A stretch of DNA of 64,000 nt from Anoplolepis gracilipes (GCF_047496725.1 NC_132982.1:9760501-9824500), one strand, 5' to 3'. Numbered from the stretch's first letter, positions 37,913 to 51,042 are shown. Translations and numbers: made by a program. The notes: a model not told the origin generated them from the sequence alone.

Positions 37913-38028
37913 ATCTGAAAAAAACATTCAATGATTTAAATTAATATTTATGATTGCAAAATATTAATGAAATTCATACATGTATTTATAAATATTTCGT
38001 AAAAATTGCATTAAATTTCCTACATTAA

Positions 38029-39760
38029 TTACAGATATCGTTTTATTAAATTGTGCCATGAATATTTTGCATAGTAATCATAAGTGTTAGCTTGAACTTC
38101 TTTCTCGGCAAAGGTCTGAGTTTGTTGATTATTTAATATTAAATATCTCTTCAATCTTTTTTCCGAATACTTTGCTAAATGATCTTGCAATTTAGTGTTC
38201 CTTTCATTATTATTACATCGAGCATTATTTTCGTTATAATACTTATTTGGTGTCAGCAACATGCCGTTCCAATAATCTTCATCATTACAATTGTGCAAAG
38301 ATGCTTGTGTACTAATTCCTATAACTTGCCAAGAATATTTTATGCTGCACATTTTGTATGAAGACTTGCCCTCCGTATTATTATCATTTAACAAATCTTG
38401 TAATAAAGTGTGTGATGTTTGTGTGCTTGTTCCAACAACTTGCCAGGAATATTTTATTTTACAATCATAAGGCTTTTTGCTATGCCATTCCATATTTGTT
38501 ACTTTGCGTTCATATTCTTTTCTTTGAGTAGATGGCATCCAATTATCTGCTTCCCATGAATATTTAATGTCACGTATGATTTCATATGAATTGTATTTGT
38601 GATGATTTTCTGTCGCAGACTCTATTACTGTATTATTGCTTTTTTTATTAGCAGGAATTTCAATAGCATCTTGCATCTTGATTGAACTGATGTTATCAGT
38701 GGAAGACCAATTAGTATTAGTGGACTCTAAATGAGATTGTGAAAAATGTGACAAGTTTTTTTCTAACAGATTATCATTCTCATAATGTAATACATTTATT
38801 TCATATTCGCTATTATCAATATTGTAAATAGGTTGTGAATGGTTTGATGCTAATCTAGATATCAATTTTTTCCTATTTTCAATATTTACAAATGTTTTTT
38901 TGTTTTCAAACTTGAAACTGGGCATTGATTGTATCGATACTGTGGAAATGGTGTCTGTAAAATCATGGAAGGATTGACTTTGCAACGATACAGTTGATGG
39001 TTTGCTAATAATATTACTGATTGGTGTTTCTATTTTTGGCACAACTGCAGGCTCATTTTCATATCTTATCTGATTTTCTTTCATTTGTGACAGATCACAT
39101 TTTCTTGACAGTTTTATGGATTTTGAACTTATCTTGTGTAAATTTTCTTGCCTTTTTAACGGTTGCACAAGTACTGTATTGGGGAAATGTAACATGTTAT
39201 TTTTTTTCTTGCAGCATAATCTCTTTGAAGGAGATGAATTTTGCAGAATTCTTTTCTTAATACTCAGAGAGGATGTCTTTCCAGAAATAGTATATTTTGT
39301 ACTTTGATTCCTATGTTTCCAACAATTGAGTTTTCTCACCTATATGGTTTCAAGTTTGAAATATAAAGTAATTGATATTTTAAAACAAACTTTTTAATAT
39401 TCTTCAAGCAAATTTGAAAATATGTACATATAATAAAAAAAGAAAAAAAAAATACATTTTTCAAAGAATATAAAGAAAGATATTTTGATTGACCTCAAGT
39501 AAATTTTCCAAAGGATTATACAATGTATGCGATGGTGTTTCCGAGAACAGCAATGCAGGATTATTTCTGTAGTTTTGTATCTTCAGAATCTGAAGTTTAT
39601 TTTCTGACAAGGGAATGTTAAAACTCTTGAAGGGTACAGGTTTTATAACAGGAATCATTACATTTTTAGTATGCAACATTACAACTGGTATAATCATCCT
39701 TTTTTTCTGCAGATTAGCAACATTTAAATATCTGCCTATTATCACAACTTGGTCACCCAT
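38029..39760 (-). CDS. Unrecognised protein with KYSW repeats and TQT motifs
   Basis: Two exons (39760-39494 and 39339-38029) join in phase to 525 residues. I do not recognise the family. The first ~90 residues are hydrophobic/basic without a clear signal peptide, and the middle is Ser/Asn/Lys-rich and looks disordered. The C-terminal third contains four KYSW motifs (residues 348, 385, 423 and 514); the middle two sit in near-identical blocks, IKYSWQVVGTSTQTS and IKYSWQVIGISTQAS, 38 residues apart. TQT occurs at about 395-397 and 496-498, with TQA at 433-435. TQT is the core of motifs bound by dynein light chain LC8, so a role as a multivalent LC8 ligand is possible but only inferred. The stop codon is 116 bp before the CRLF3 start. 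Confidence 0.75.
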
Positions 39761-40672
39761 TGAACTCTCTTCTACGGTAAAGGATATATTATATCAAAAC
39801 ATATGTTTTAAATAGTAATTATTATATTTTTTTTTCACTATATATATATCTAATATTTTTCATTATAACCTAGATGAAAATACAAAACATTTAAATATCA
39901 AAAACTAAATGCAGAATTAAAAATATTTTTTCTTTCCAATACGTTTGCATTTTACAATTCTCAAAATATATATAATTGATGACAAAGCTTATTTAAAAAG
40001 TTTAATTTAAAACCTTTCAATGACGCACGTTATTGTCCCTTAATTAAAGCATTGTCTCATCATGTTGACATAATTGTCAAAAGTGATGACTGATTAGGAA
40101 AACAAAACTTTATATGTAAATTCATCGTGCATCATTTAAAAATCACACTTAAAAATCATGATTCGTAAGAGAAAATGATCGAGGAAGATATATATTGGGA
40201 TATATACATGCACATATATAATTTTAATATACTCACAGAATTTAGAACTTGGCTTGCAGGTAAATAATAAAAAACCTAGAGATCTATGTGGCAAGAATTG
40301 ACGAGAAAATACACGAGAAAAATTTGGAGAGTGAACAATATTTTGTCAAAGGAGATTATAACATTTGAAATGCACGCTTAATCGCGAGTCTCATCCACGG
40401 GCGGTGCATCTTGTTGCACTGAATCGTTCTAAATATAACCAATGCAGACATGATATCATGCGGTATAAAATATAGATAATTACGCGCAAATCTTGCTTCG
40501 CGTAATATTTAAATATGCTATATATTACAGATTTATTACGTATCATTTACGGTAATCTATATATATATATATTTTTTTTTTTTTTACATAATTATCAAGA
40601 AAATAAATCCATATTTCTAATTTACATGAGTTTTTATATAGGATATGTACATAGAAAAATTATTAATGCTCT

Positions 40673-40704
<32 letters not shown>

Positions 40705-41253
40705 CATACATATATATTTATTTGTATATGATAAAGTACATTGTCATTGCATTATATGTATTATATACATTGTATTATATTTGAACATTATGATACAATC
40801 TGTTATCACACAATCCTCCCTGATATTAAAATAAAATCAAAATGTAGAACGTAACAACTGTACATAAGAAATAAAAATAATAATAACAATATATATATAA
40901 GCAGAAAAGTTATAAGTTAACATCATATAGTCTTTAATATTTTTTTAGACAATTTTAGCTCACTTTATCTCGACTAAATCTATGATAAATATATTCACAA
41001 GTAATTTGCAAAGGGGTTTCATTTAAAACTTTGTCAGAATCTAAATTTTTTATCACAAATGTTTGCAAATATTTATGCTAGATAATATAATACATGCCAG
41101 AATATATATTTTAAAAATCCCTCACTATAAAACTGTTTTATCCGCTGAATCTTACTACAAAAGGATGAAAAAATTATGTGATAAAACATGCGCTAAAGTG
41201 CATGCATGTAATTAAAGTTTTGTAGAGAATTACGAATAGTGCGAAAATCTTTG
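39761..41253. other. Spacer between KYSW gene and TMF1, microsatellites
   Basis: This holds the KYSW gene upstream region and the TMF1 3' flank. There are TA/CA-rich microsatellite tracts at about 40558-40590 and 40674-40715. No coding exon was seen. Confidence 0.5.
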
Positions 41254-44200
41254 TTAATTTTGTCTCTTTAAAAGTTGATCAATTTGTGTTTTGTACATTT
41301 CCTTAATATCCTCTAGGTCCAATCGCAATTCCTGATTCTCTTCAACCTTTTCGCCGTACATTTGCAACAGTGCGTCATATCTAGTTTGCGTCTCTTTGAG
41401 GTTTTCATTAAGCGCCTGTGTTTCCGCGACTTTTATATTTAAATCCTCAACTTTTAAAGTTAACGTTGCCAGTTCGGAATTCAACGCATCCCTTTCTATA
41501 TTCCGTCGAGACAGGTCCCACTGGAGTTGCTGTATTTCACCTGCAATGATAATAAAATAAAGATTGGCAATATTAAATATAATAAAGATTACTGATTACT
41601 ATTGAATGTGTATAATATTTACCATCCCTCTGTTTTAATTGTGCCTGTAAATTTTCAAAGATTGACGTACTACTCGAGCCCGCTCTGATGCTTTCATAGG
41701 ACATTGGAGGAAATCTTCCAGAGCTGTTATCAAATACTGAATCGTTAAACTGAAAAAGGAGAAAATTTTGGATGACATACAAATATATGAACCATCAATC
41801 CCAATATCTCAATAATATTATAACATTTATACATACAGCTGGCCAGGCACTATTCGCACTACTAATAGATTCTTGTCCTATACTGAGAGTAGGACTATAT
41901 CGTGATTCCTCATCAGTATTTTGCTGCTGTTCCAATAATGCGTTATTTCTTCTTCGTTCCGCGTCAGTCGCTGCTTTCTCTACAGCTAATTTATTCTCTA
42001 ATGCATCTATCTCTCTTTTTAGTTCTTGCACATAATCGGAATGAGTCTGCTCAAGAATTTTTATTGCGTCTTGATGTCTGCAATTTGAATACAAAATAAT
42101 AAATTGTAAATAAGTTATAAATTGATAATATTATCATAAATGTGTCTATATATTCTAAATACTCACTGCTTATTTTGCTCGGATAATTTCTCAATTTCTT
42201 CTTTTAATTTATCAGATGCTTCCTGCAACTTTACCTTATCTTTTTCTTTCAAATTGAGCTTTGATTCTAACTGCGACTCTTTGGACTTTAAATTGACATT
42301 TTCTTCTCTCAAAAGACGATCCATTTCCATTAAATTTTCGACTTTCGATTGCAATTCAATATTTTTCTCCGACAGAATCTTCTCCTGCTTCATAAAGCTA
42401 TTGGATTTATGTAGTAAATTTGCTTGAAGTTGTTCCAGTTGCCGTAATAAAGGTTTTGTTGCTATTGAGACAGATTCAGATAATTCTTCACTCCTGGCTT
42501 CTGCTGCTTCTAACCGTTTAAGCAATTCGCTGTTTTCGTGTTTGAGAAACTCTTCCCTTCTATATCATGAAAAAAATAAATATATACTGTATACTTGAAA
42601 TCAAAAAATTAACTATATAATCTCTATATAGTATACACTATATTTACTTGACATGAGTTTCCTCAGCTTGACGGTACTTTAGTTTTAAATTCTCCACTTG
42701 TGCAAACAGTTGACACGATTCTCCTGCATTATCCACTGCTTCTTTCAATTCTTCCTCCATAGCTTTCAAAGTTTCCTTTGTTTCTGTCAATTCTCTGTTA
42801 TACAGAAATTTTTATTTTTATTTTTATTTTTAACACATGCAGCGTTTATTTTATACTTGAAAAATTAATTAATATATCTCTACTTACACTTTTGCAGCAT
42901 CCAAGCTTTTCTTATAGGCTTCCATCTTATGTACTGTATTGTCCAATTTTTCTTGTAATGTAAATATCTCTTTCTCTTGCTTTTTTGTTTTCGCCGTCAG
43001 CGTATGAACGGCTTCTATTTGACTGCGCTCCACTTCCTCCTTTGCGTGCAATGATCGTTTTAATCTTTCCAATTCTGTATTCTGTTCCTCTATTTGCTCT
43101 CTGAAAATAATGATAGTGAGTAAGAGAAAATTACAATCGATTTATTCTCATTTGCTTCCTATATATATAGTTGCGCTTTTCTTTTACAATTAAAATCGAT
43201 AAAAATAAAAATTAATCAAAGTACTTTTGACTTTTTATCGTCGCATCAGTCTCTTTCTCTTTCACCCGCAATTTTTTTATAATGTTGCTGTGTTGAAGTT
43301 GTTGTTTACTGAGTTTCTCGCCTTCTTCGCGAAGCTCTTTTATGATTTCATCCTTTTCAGCGTTTATACTAGACATCTCCTGCGACGACAAACGCGATGC
43401 TGCTTCTAACTTTAATTGATCTAAATTTTTTCTCAATTGATCGCGTTCTCTTATAGCTTGCTGAAATTTTCTCTCCAACGCTGATAAACGCTGCGTATAT
43501 TCATCTGTGATTTGATTTATGTTTTGATTCTGCTCCGCATGTTTTTCAAAATTCTCGAGTTGTCTGTAAAAGAAACATATTTATTCATAATATTTATTTA
43601 AATTTTGTTTAAAGATATTTTGATATACAATTACGATAATCTTACTTTATTAAATTTGCATTTTGCTCATGTAATTCCATGTTTATTCTGCTCACATCGA
43701 TTAACTTTGATTCTCTCGCTTCCAAAATCTCAGTCATCTCTTGCACACGTTTCAATAACTTTTCAATCTCCATATTCGCCTCATCCGATCCAATGCTGAT
43801 TTCGCTCAATTCTCGGGAATGGCCTCTGGTCTTTAAAGTTTTCGTTAGCAAATCACTGCTTTTAGTCAATTGCAACTTTGCAGGACTCTGTCGCGATTGA
43901 GTCGAACTTGAATCTCCGTTTGGGCTGTTTACACAAACTATGTATATTTACTAATATTCTATAAAAAGATTAAATACAAGCACGCAATATTATTATACCT
44001 AGATATTATTTCAATATCACTCGATGTTGTGGTTTCTAATTCGTCTCCGCTTGTGTGTCCACTGGCCTGATCGGAGCCTATTTTTACGAGATCAGAACGA
44101 CTGTAAAAAAGTAGATTTTTTCTTTTTACAAAACCATTTAATTTGAATAATACACATGAATATATAAATATAATATATAAATCGAGCAATATACCTTTCT

Positions 44201-46197
44201 GACGATATAGGTGAATTTTCTCGCTGTACTTCCGTGCAATGAGTCTCCATATCAATTATTTCACCCTTTTCGACCATAGCATCAGCCAGCATAGTTTTCA
44301 CATAAGAACTAGCGGTTAAGGGTGTTTCTAGGTCCTTGGGACAATCATTCGTGCAAATCAACGTTGCATTATTTTCCAAACTGCTTTCTAGCAAAGTTCC
44401 TTCTCCACTTGAATCGGTAGATACTAAATATTGATCAGTATTACTCTCAATCATCTTCGTGTCCTCTACATTTTCGACTTGAGCATAATTGTCTGGATCT
44501 GGTGGTTCTATAGTGGTACTCATCAATTGAGAAAAGGTGGAAACGTCCAATTTTTCGTTTACTTCCTCCAATTGATGTTCCAATTTGCGGATTGGCTGTG
44601 TGGTAATCGGTTCGAGCGTTAAATGTAAATTATGTTTCTCTTTCAATGAATCAAGGCTCAAGTTCAATTTATTCTCGATGCAAGCTTTCGCCAACATTTG
44701 CCTATCGTCCGGACACGAATCGTGCATCCTTGTGGCTATTTTGACATTCATCTCAGCCAGTTCCATCTTGTTTTTAACAGCGTCCAATTGTTGTGGCTCG
44801 AGTATCGTCATAATTGTACCTTCGGAAGCCGAAGTATAAGAATCTTCGGCCAAACTCACCTCGTCCAATTCATCCGCGTCCGGTATCACCTCCACGCTTT
44901 CTGGACTAGTTTTCGAGCTATCTATCACTATTTGTGACGAGTTTTTATTCATGTCTAAACTAGAAAATACATTGGGTGATGGTGTGCTATCAACGCTGTA
45001 GAGACACGAATTGGTATTCAATGTTTTAACTTCTTCCATAGGAGATTCGTATGGAGAGATGTCGGAGGATGACGCTTGATCTCTACTCAGCGGCTGTAAT
45101 AACATGTCTGCGCATTCTACGCACGGAGTCGCACAGTCATCTTCATTTAAAACAGGAGAGGACTCGGAATTCTTTGGATCTATCGGAGATAGATAAGGAC
45201 TGCTGTCACTTTTCCAATCTCCTAAAACTTCCACGGAACTCGGGGACGTTACCAGACTGTCTGGTAATATCTCAACTGATTCGGAATTCACCTTGATGCC
45301 AATGAGGGAGGGACTTAAGGAATTAGTACCAGAATTAAGATCCGACTCTGGTGTAGTTGTACAATCTGTGTTAGATTGCGAACCAAGTATTTCGACGCTC
45401 TCCAAGCTCTTCTTATCACTCTCAGAGGAAACTGGGTTGGGTACTTTATGGAACACATTAGTGGGACTCGATGTTCGATTAGTATCATTGGTTTCTAATG
45501 TCTCATTATAATAATACTCTTCTCTTTCCTCTTCATCACTGCTCGTTGTAGAATCATCGTCAATATTATCCGCTGTTGGTGCATGGTACACTTGTTCCAA
45601 ATCTAAACTGGCACTTTTAGTTACATTCTTTTTGGTATTAGTAAGAGCAATATTGTCTAGAGACAATTGTTCCGATGATATACAAGAATCCGATGCACTT
45701 TTATCAATAGATTCTTGAGATATGTTACGATTTATATTTACAGATTCACTGCTAACACTAGACTCTCCTTCATTTCTGGTATGTACAGATTCATCCTTTG
45801 TATCTTTTGTCAACAACTTTTCAGGAACAGAAGTAGAAGACACCATGTCGCATTGTTGTTCATCTTGACTGGCAGTACTTTGCAAGGACTTGGAATGTTT
45901 GATGCTCTTCCATGTATTGCTATCTATGATTTTTGGAGGTTCAAAAAACGAACCTGTAAAGCTACCCCAAATACTGCTTGAATTTTGTTGTTTTTGTGGA
46001 TTGCTGTCACGTTTGTTGGCCTCCTCTTCGTTTTGCAATCCCCAGGTTGCGAAAAAATCTGACGTTTCATCTGCATGGGATTGAATAACCTTTGGCTCCT
46101 CCTCCTTGATATCTAAGGCCTTATCTATGGTCTTCTGAGCTCCCTTTAGAGCAGACTTTGCCAAATTGGCAAATCCTGTAGCATCAAACCAACTCAT
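41254..46197 (-). CDS. TMF1: TATA element modulatory factor (TMF1/ARA160) golgin
   Basis: Ten exons (46197-44195, 44100-43999, 43924-43646, 43563-43225, 43100-42888, 42794-42648, 42559-42167, 42077-41837, 41749-41623, 41540-41254) give 1376 residues; human TMF1 has 1093. TMF1 is a Golgi coiled-coil tether that binds Rab6. The start, MSWFDATGFANLAKSALKGAQKTIDKALDI, matches the vesicle-capturing N-terminal motif of human TMF1. Residues about 40-560 are acidic and Ser-rich. The rest is coiled coil with EEGEKLSKQQLQHSNIIKKLR and the C-terminal Rab6-binding TMF domain (LQMYGEKVEENQELRLDLEDIKEMYKTQIDQLL). Four SVE[IV][LI] repeats (Val268, 308, 322, 435) beside acidic residues look like SUMO-interaction motifs. 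The long first exon and extra N-terminal linker explain the larger size. Confidence 0.96.
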
Positions 46198-47685
46198 GTT
46201 TTATGCCTAAGGTAAGAAAAACAATATATAAATATATAAATTATTGGCTCAGTTTTTCTAATTATACATAAAGAGAAAGAGAGGGTGAGAGAAATATATA
46301 TTTTTAATGCAAAAAAATCAATCTTTATAAGCAGCACTTGTCATAAACAAATATTGCTTACATGAAGTGCATGCAATATTAATTATGAAAAAATTCATGT
46401 ATATTATTTAAATCAACATAGATCCTCGAGTGATTGTAAGATTGTTAGTTGTAGAATATTACAGAGCTTATACACAGCATGTAATATTTTCATGTAATTA
46501 TCTACAAGCTCTTAAAAACATTGTTTAAGGATTCGTTGGGATTGCACTGTTTTACGTTATTGCACCGATACTATATTCTTCAACATATATCCATTTATCA
46601 CGATCAACGTACATACATGACATTCTCCAAAGTAACGATTGTGATAGCGAGACGTTGGCGGTTTTTTCTCCTTCACTGATTACAGCCGACTTACGTGTTA
46701 ACTGTCAAAGTGCATTTAGTAGCAGCCGACATGTTCGTGACGAGGTCATGCGTCGTTGTGGCAGGGTTGTCAACCTATACATAAAGTCACTAGTATTATC
46801 TAGTGACTTTAATATATATCACGTTACCGAACACCTGCTGTCAATTTTAGTTACTAGAATGTTGTGTGTCTGAGAGACTCTGTCGGTAACTCTGTCCAAA
46901 TCTTGATCGGAAAGGAAGGGCACAAATCGATAACAAAAGCTTTTCTTGGCCTATCGGCTACCTTATTTACAGTGATCGCATTAATCGATAATAATAGCTC
47001 TCGGAGTACCAGCTCCGTGGATCTCATTCGGCGGATCCGTCAGTGACGCTCAACGCAAAATTAACTAGGAATGCAGAAGCCATATTATTTGCAAGTGTCG
47101 TTCGTTATCGTTATCTTGATTTCAATTTTATTTGATTTTATTTTGTCGCTCTCTCGATTGAGATCTCTACCCAGAATTTGTACCAACGATTGTTTTCCTC
47201 GCTTATTGTTTCTCCCCCTCTGTAAAATTTGAAACTTACAGGTATTTATTATTACTTATGGTTTCATATTTATTTTATTTTGTTTATTTACATCTTTTAC
47301 TCTGCATTTATCTCTTTTTTTTTTTCTTTAAAATTAACATTAAAATTTAATTCAATTTTAATAAGAAAATAGCAAGAGGTGCAGAGTTAAATTTAATAGA
47401 TTTCGATACAATTAGTTGCAAATTGATAAATTGTTTATACGACAAAATTAATAAATAGAATATCGGATATATTGGGTAAATTAAATAAATATGCTGCAAT
47501 ACGTTATATACATATTCAAAATAAAATTATATAAAAATCTTGTTTTTTTTTTAGATTAACTTTAGCAAGAATTATATTTGGATTAATCTGCGACGCGCAT
47601 AGATCAATGAATTAGGAGCAAGAGGCTTTCGATATTATCGTTACCACGTTTGAAGAATCCCGTTTTAGTGGCCTTATTCTCAACA
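46198..47685. other. TMF1 upstream region; palindrome, no gene seen
   Basis: This contains the TMF1 promoter and a perfect 12-bp inverted repeat at 46782-46811. The rest is AT-rich with no supported exon. Confidence 0.5.
46782..46811. repeat. Perfect 12-bp palindrome, 6-base loop
   Basis: TAAAGTCACTAG at 46782-46793 is the exact reverse complement of 46800-46811, separated by TATTAT. It lies about 590 bp upstream of the TMF1 start codon. Confidence 0.9.
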
Positions 47686-47778
47686 GCTCCAGTGGCGCAA
47701 TTGGTTAGCGCACGGTACTTATAAGACAGTGTTCGTGGAGCAATGCCGGGGTTGTGAGTTCGAGCCTCACCTGGAGCA
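47686..47778 (+). tRNA. tRNA-Ile (anticodon UAU) with a 19-nt intron
   Basis: The acceptor stem GCTCCAG pairs with CTGGAGC at 47771-47777, followed by discriminator A. The D-arm is GGCGCAATTGGTTAGCGC. The anticodon stem CGGTA/TGCCG encloses loop CTTATAA with anticodon TAT at 47720-47722. A roughly 19-base intron (about 47724-47742) follows position 37, as is usual for eukaryotic tRNA-Ile(UAU). The T-arm carries GTTCGAGCC, the B box. A T-run from 47779 is the RNA polymerase III terminator. Confidence 0.97.
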
Positions 47779-48196
47779 TTTTTTTTTTCCATTCATATCG
47801 ATGCTTGGACACATTAATACGCAAACTGATTTAATTGTTTTGCAATTCCTCGCGATTTAGCATTATTTACGACCAATTATATTATATCAAATTGTCGAAC
47901 ATGATGAGAAAGTTTATTAGCGATATTAAGAAGTCGTTAAGAGATTTTTTTGGAGACGTAAAACTTATATATAGAGTATGTTATAGCATAATAAAATATG
48001 TTATATTGAAAAGTAATGTTTTTAAAGTAGCATTCACATTTTATATGACTATTATATATGTAAAATATGTATATTTTTTTCAGAGGAAAAAATTAATGGC
48101 GCCAAAAGAAGTGTGCATATATATATAACATCGGCAATGTCGGACTGGAAATCTGGAAATGGATGAACCGTGTGATCGTATGCTAGTCACAAGAAG

Positions 48197-48242
<46 letters not shown>

Positions 48243-48542
48243 GCTTTGACCCAAATTGACCGAGATATGTATAATGGACAGCGCGAGAGGGAGGACGACA
48301 TATCCCGCGTTATCGTTATTAATGGCAGCCGCGTTAAAATCGAGGATGCGAACGATGTTTTATGCTAAGTACTTGATCGTCAACCAAATCACGAAACCTA
48401 TTAAATGGACCGGCTATCGATGTTTCATGTTGATGTTCATCGCGGCGCGGAACAATGACCGATTTCATAAAGGTGTGTACGCTTTAAAAGCCCACCAGCA
48501 GATTCTTCGATCGTCAGTTACATTCCGCTATTCAAATTGAAA
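47779..48542. other. Spacer tRNA to ZP gene, (GA)n microsatellite
   Basis: This contains the pol III T-tract just after the tRNA and an AG/GA microsatellite at about 48204-48240. Frames across the microsatellite are artefacts of the repeat. I see no gene. Confidence 0.55.
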
Positions 48543-51042
48543 ATGTCTCGATCGTATTATAATTCGCAGTGCAAAACGTGCCCGACGCAGGTGATTATCT
48601 TGAAAATTTTTACAATTATATAATTTGTATTCCTAATTTTTACTTGTAAATTTAAAAAAATTTATTCTGTCTAGCGTTTAAAAACTTGAATTATATTAAT
48701 TGCGAGAAACAAAATTTTTACATAATATTTCAAATGTATATAATTTCGTGTTTGTAATTGCGTATATAATAACAAACTAAAATTATAAAATTAAATGATT
48801 GATTTTAATATAACGATTATTGCAGGTATATCGATGGCTTTTCTTCGTCAGTGTGATATCCTCGAGAAACTTGCTTACGGAGGGATTAGAGTCTCGGGAC
48901 GCTGTCTTTGTAAATTTCCATCGCAGATACAACGTTTCTAAGGTGGCATTACTCCACAACGACGGTTATTTACCTCCTCCAGCTTCGATTCCGGAATTCT
49001 CCTTGCCGGAGGTGATCGATAATAGAAATGTAGCAGAAACGAACGAGACCAGAAACTATCCCAACGCATTGTATCAGCTCCCTGACCGGGATTCCTCGCG
49101 AGCCTTCACGCGCAAGGGTTTGCAAGACATGAGGTATCTTGGGAGCACCGGGTTACAGGCACTCCAACATCATCGACGACCCACTTTTCCACAAGGCAAA
49201 CACTCTCGACAGACTACAACCCCGTCTCTTCTTCCTCCTCCTTCGCCTCCTCTTTCTCTTCCTGCTCTCGATGGTGAAACACCAACGTCCTTCGCAAATC
49301 ATATCAACATAGAAGAGATGTCTTGTCAGAATGCGAGAGATGAATTGTTCTTCAGGTAATCCAGAACGCTTAACTCTCAGCGCTTTTTGTTGTTTCTTTT
49401 TTCATTCATTTATTTTTAAATATAATTTTGCAACAAAACAAAAAGAGAATATAAAATTTTTTTTATAACTAAACAGCCTAAATCAATTGATCAAAATTTA
49501 CAAACTTTAACGATGTTTTATCATATTTTTTCGAGTTTGATTTAGATCATTTTTTTACACCTGTATAATATGATTTGTTACCATAGAGCATCCATCAAAA
49601 CACCGAAAAACTTGGCTTCGCCGGTGATAGATAACGTAATGCATGAAACTTGTCAAGTGGTAGCAGTCAGGAATTCTTATCGTATTAATTTTGAGAGGGA
49701 TCAAGTCTGGAATTGCGGGGTCATTGATTGTTCCGTGGACGGTAACCAATCGTACTGCCTCGAGCTAAGATTTCCAGTGATTTCCGGTCTACGTTTAAGA
49801 GACGATCACAGAGTAACGTTGCGATGTAAAACACAGGACAAGATCGCGTATCATACGAAGCGGATCAGCGTGAAAAGTTTGGAAGTGTAAGAAAGATGTG
49901 TCATTTATCTTCTGGTAGAAGCAAAAATGAGCTTTCATCTGATGAGAAATGTCGGGTTATATTCTGATATGTACGTTATTTTCAGGAAAGCGAGAAACGT
50001 CCCGAGGATGTTAAACGGTGGTTCCAAGAACGTTCTGGACGTGGATGTGGGACTATTTAGGAAGACTTACAACTCGGAAAACATTTTCGATACAAGGATA
50101 CAATCAGGCGGCACTGTCGTTCTCGGCGAAGAGATTTTGCTGCGCGTGTTAGTCAACGGTGACGACGGTAAGCGCATTAGAGTGCTAGTAGCACAGTGAT
50201 AGTACTGGTACACATTTTTATTCCTTTAGTAAGACAAATGGTGTTTCTGAAACTCCGACAGGAACTTTGTGTAACTTGCAAAATCTTGCAATCTCCTAGA
50301 TCGATAAATTTATCCGAAAAAAGACAAACGTAACAAAAATATTATTTATATAATTTTACTAAATTATATATACAATCAAAATATAATGATTAATCAATAC
50401 ACTCAAGTATACGAATGAAAATTAGAATTACATGACATTATTAATTTTCTTTCTTTTTCTCTGTGATTGAATGGTATAAAAATATTTCATTGCTAATTAT
50501 GCGATTCTAATTTTTATTTTTACCGTTCCACGTATCTCTAAGGTTGGCGACACTCCAAGATTGGCCAAGTGACGATGCATTATGTGGAAGAGAGACAACA
50601 ACAAAAGGTTGTTAATAGTTTGTGGATCCTGAACAAGGACGGTTGCTTAAATTCAGACGTACGCGAAATTTGTCCTCGGGAACAGTACATGGCATCGCCA
50701 TTGGAGAGCTACCTAATCTTCCAGGCATTCATGTTCGAGGGCATGAAGGAGACTGACGAAATTTCTCTCACCGTGAAGGCGATGGCGTGTTTGGAGCCTG
50801 CGGATTGCGTTCTGGATTGTCCTGCTGGTCACGTCAGACGCGCCAGGAATGTTCCAGATCGAAATAATACCGTCGAGTGGCAAGATGACATAGTCCTACG
50901 AGTAATTCTTCCAAAATACGAATCACGCATCTCGCAAAATTATTATTTAGCGATCTTGTTATTGGCAATAGCGTTATTCGTGTTAATCGCATTATTGCGG
51001 ATCATTAAAACCTCGCTTCGACGAAAGATAACAAAATCATGA
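48543..51042 (+). CDS. Zona pellucida (ZP) domain membrane protein
   Basis: Five exons (48543-48590, 48826-49355, 49587-49886, 49986-50167, 50543-51042) join in phase to 519 residues. A hydrophobic stretch (YRWLFFVSVISS, about 18-29) may be a signal sequence, but it is preceded by a hydrophilic 16-residue first exon, so the true first exon may differ. A Pro/Ser-rich linker runs to about 190. A cysteine-spaced ZP-type module follows (CQVVAVRNSYRINFERDQVWNC ... CLNSDVREIC ... CLEPADCVLDC). RRAR at about 452-455 fits the furin-type cleavage site of ZP proteins, and a transmembrane helix lies at 487-507 with a short basic tail. Insect ZP proteins organise apical extracellular matrix and cuticle. 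I cannot name the orthologue. It is convergent with the repeat-protein gene. Confidence 0.8.

Noticed and set aside
48159..48368. Open frame rich in Arg-Glu repeats
   Set aside because: It is the translation of a GA microsatellite and has no conserved flanks.
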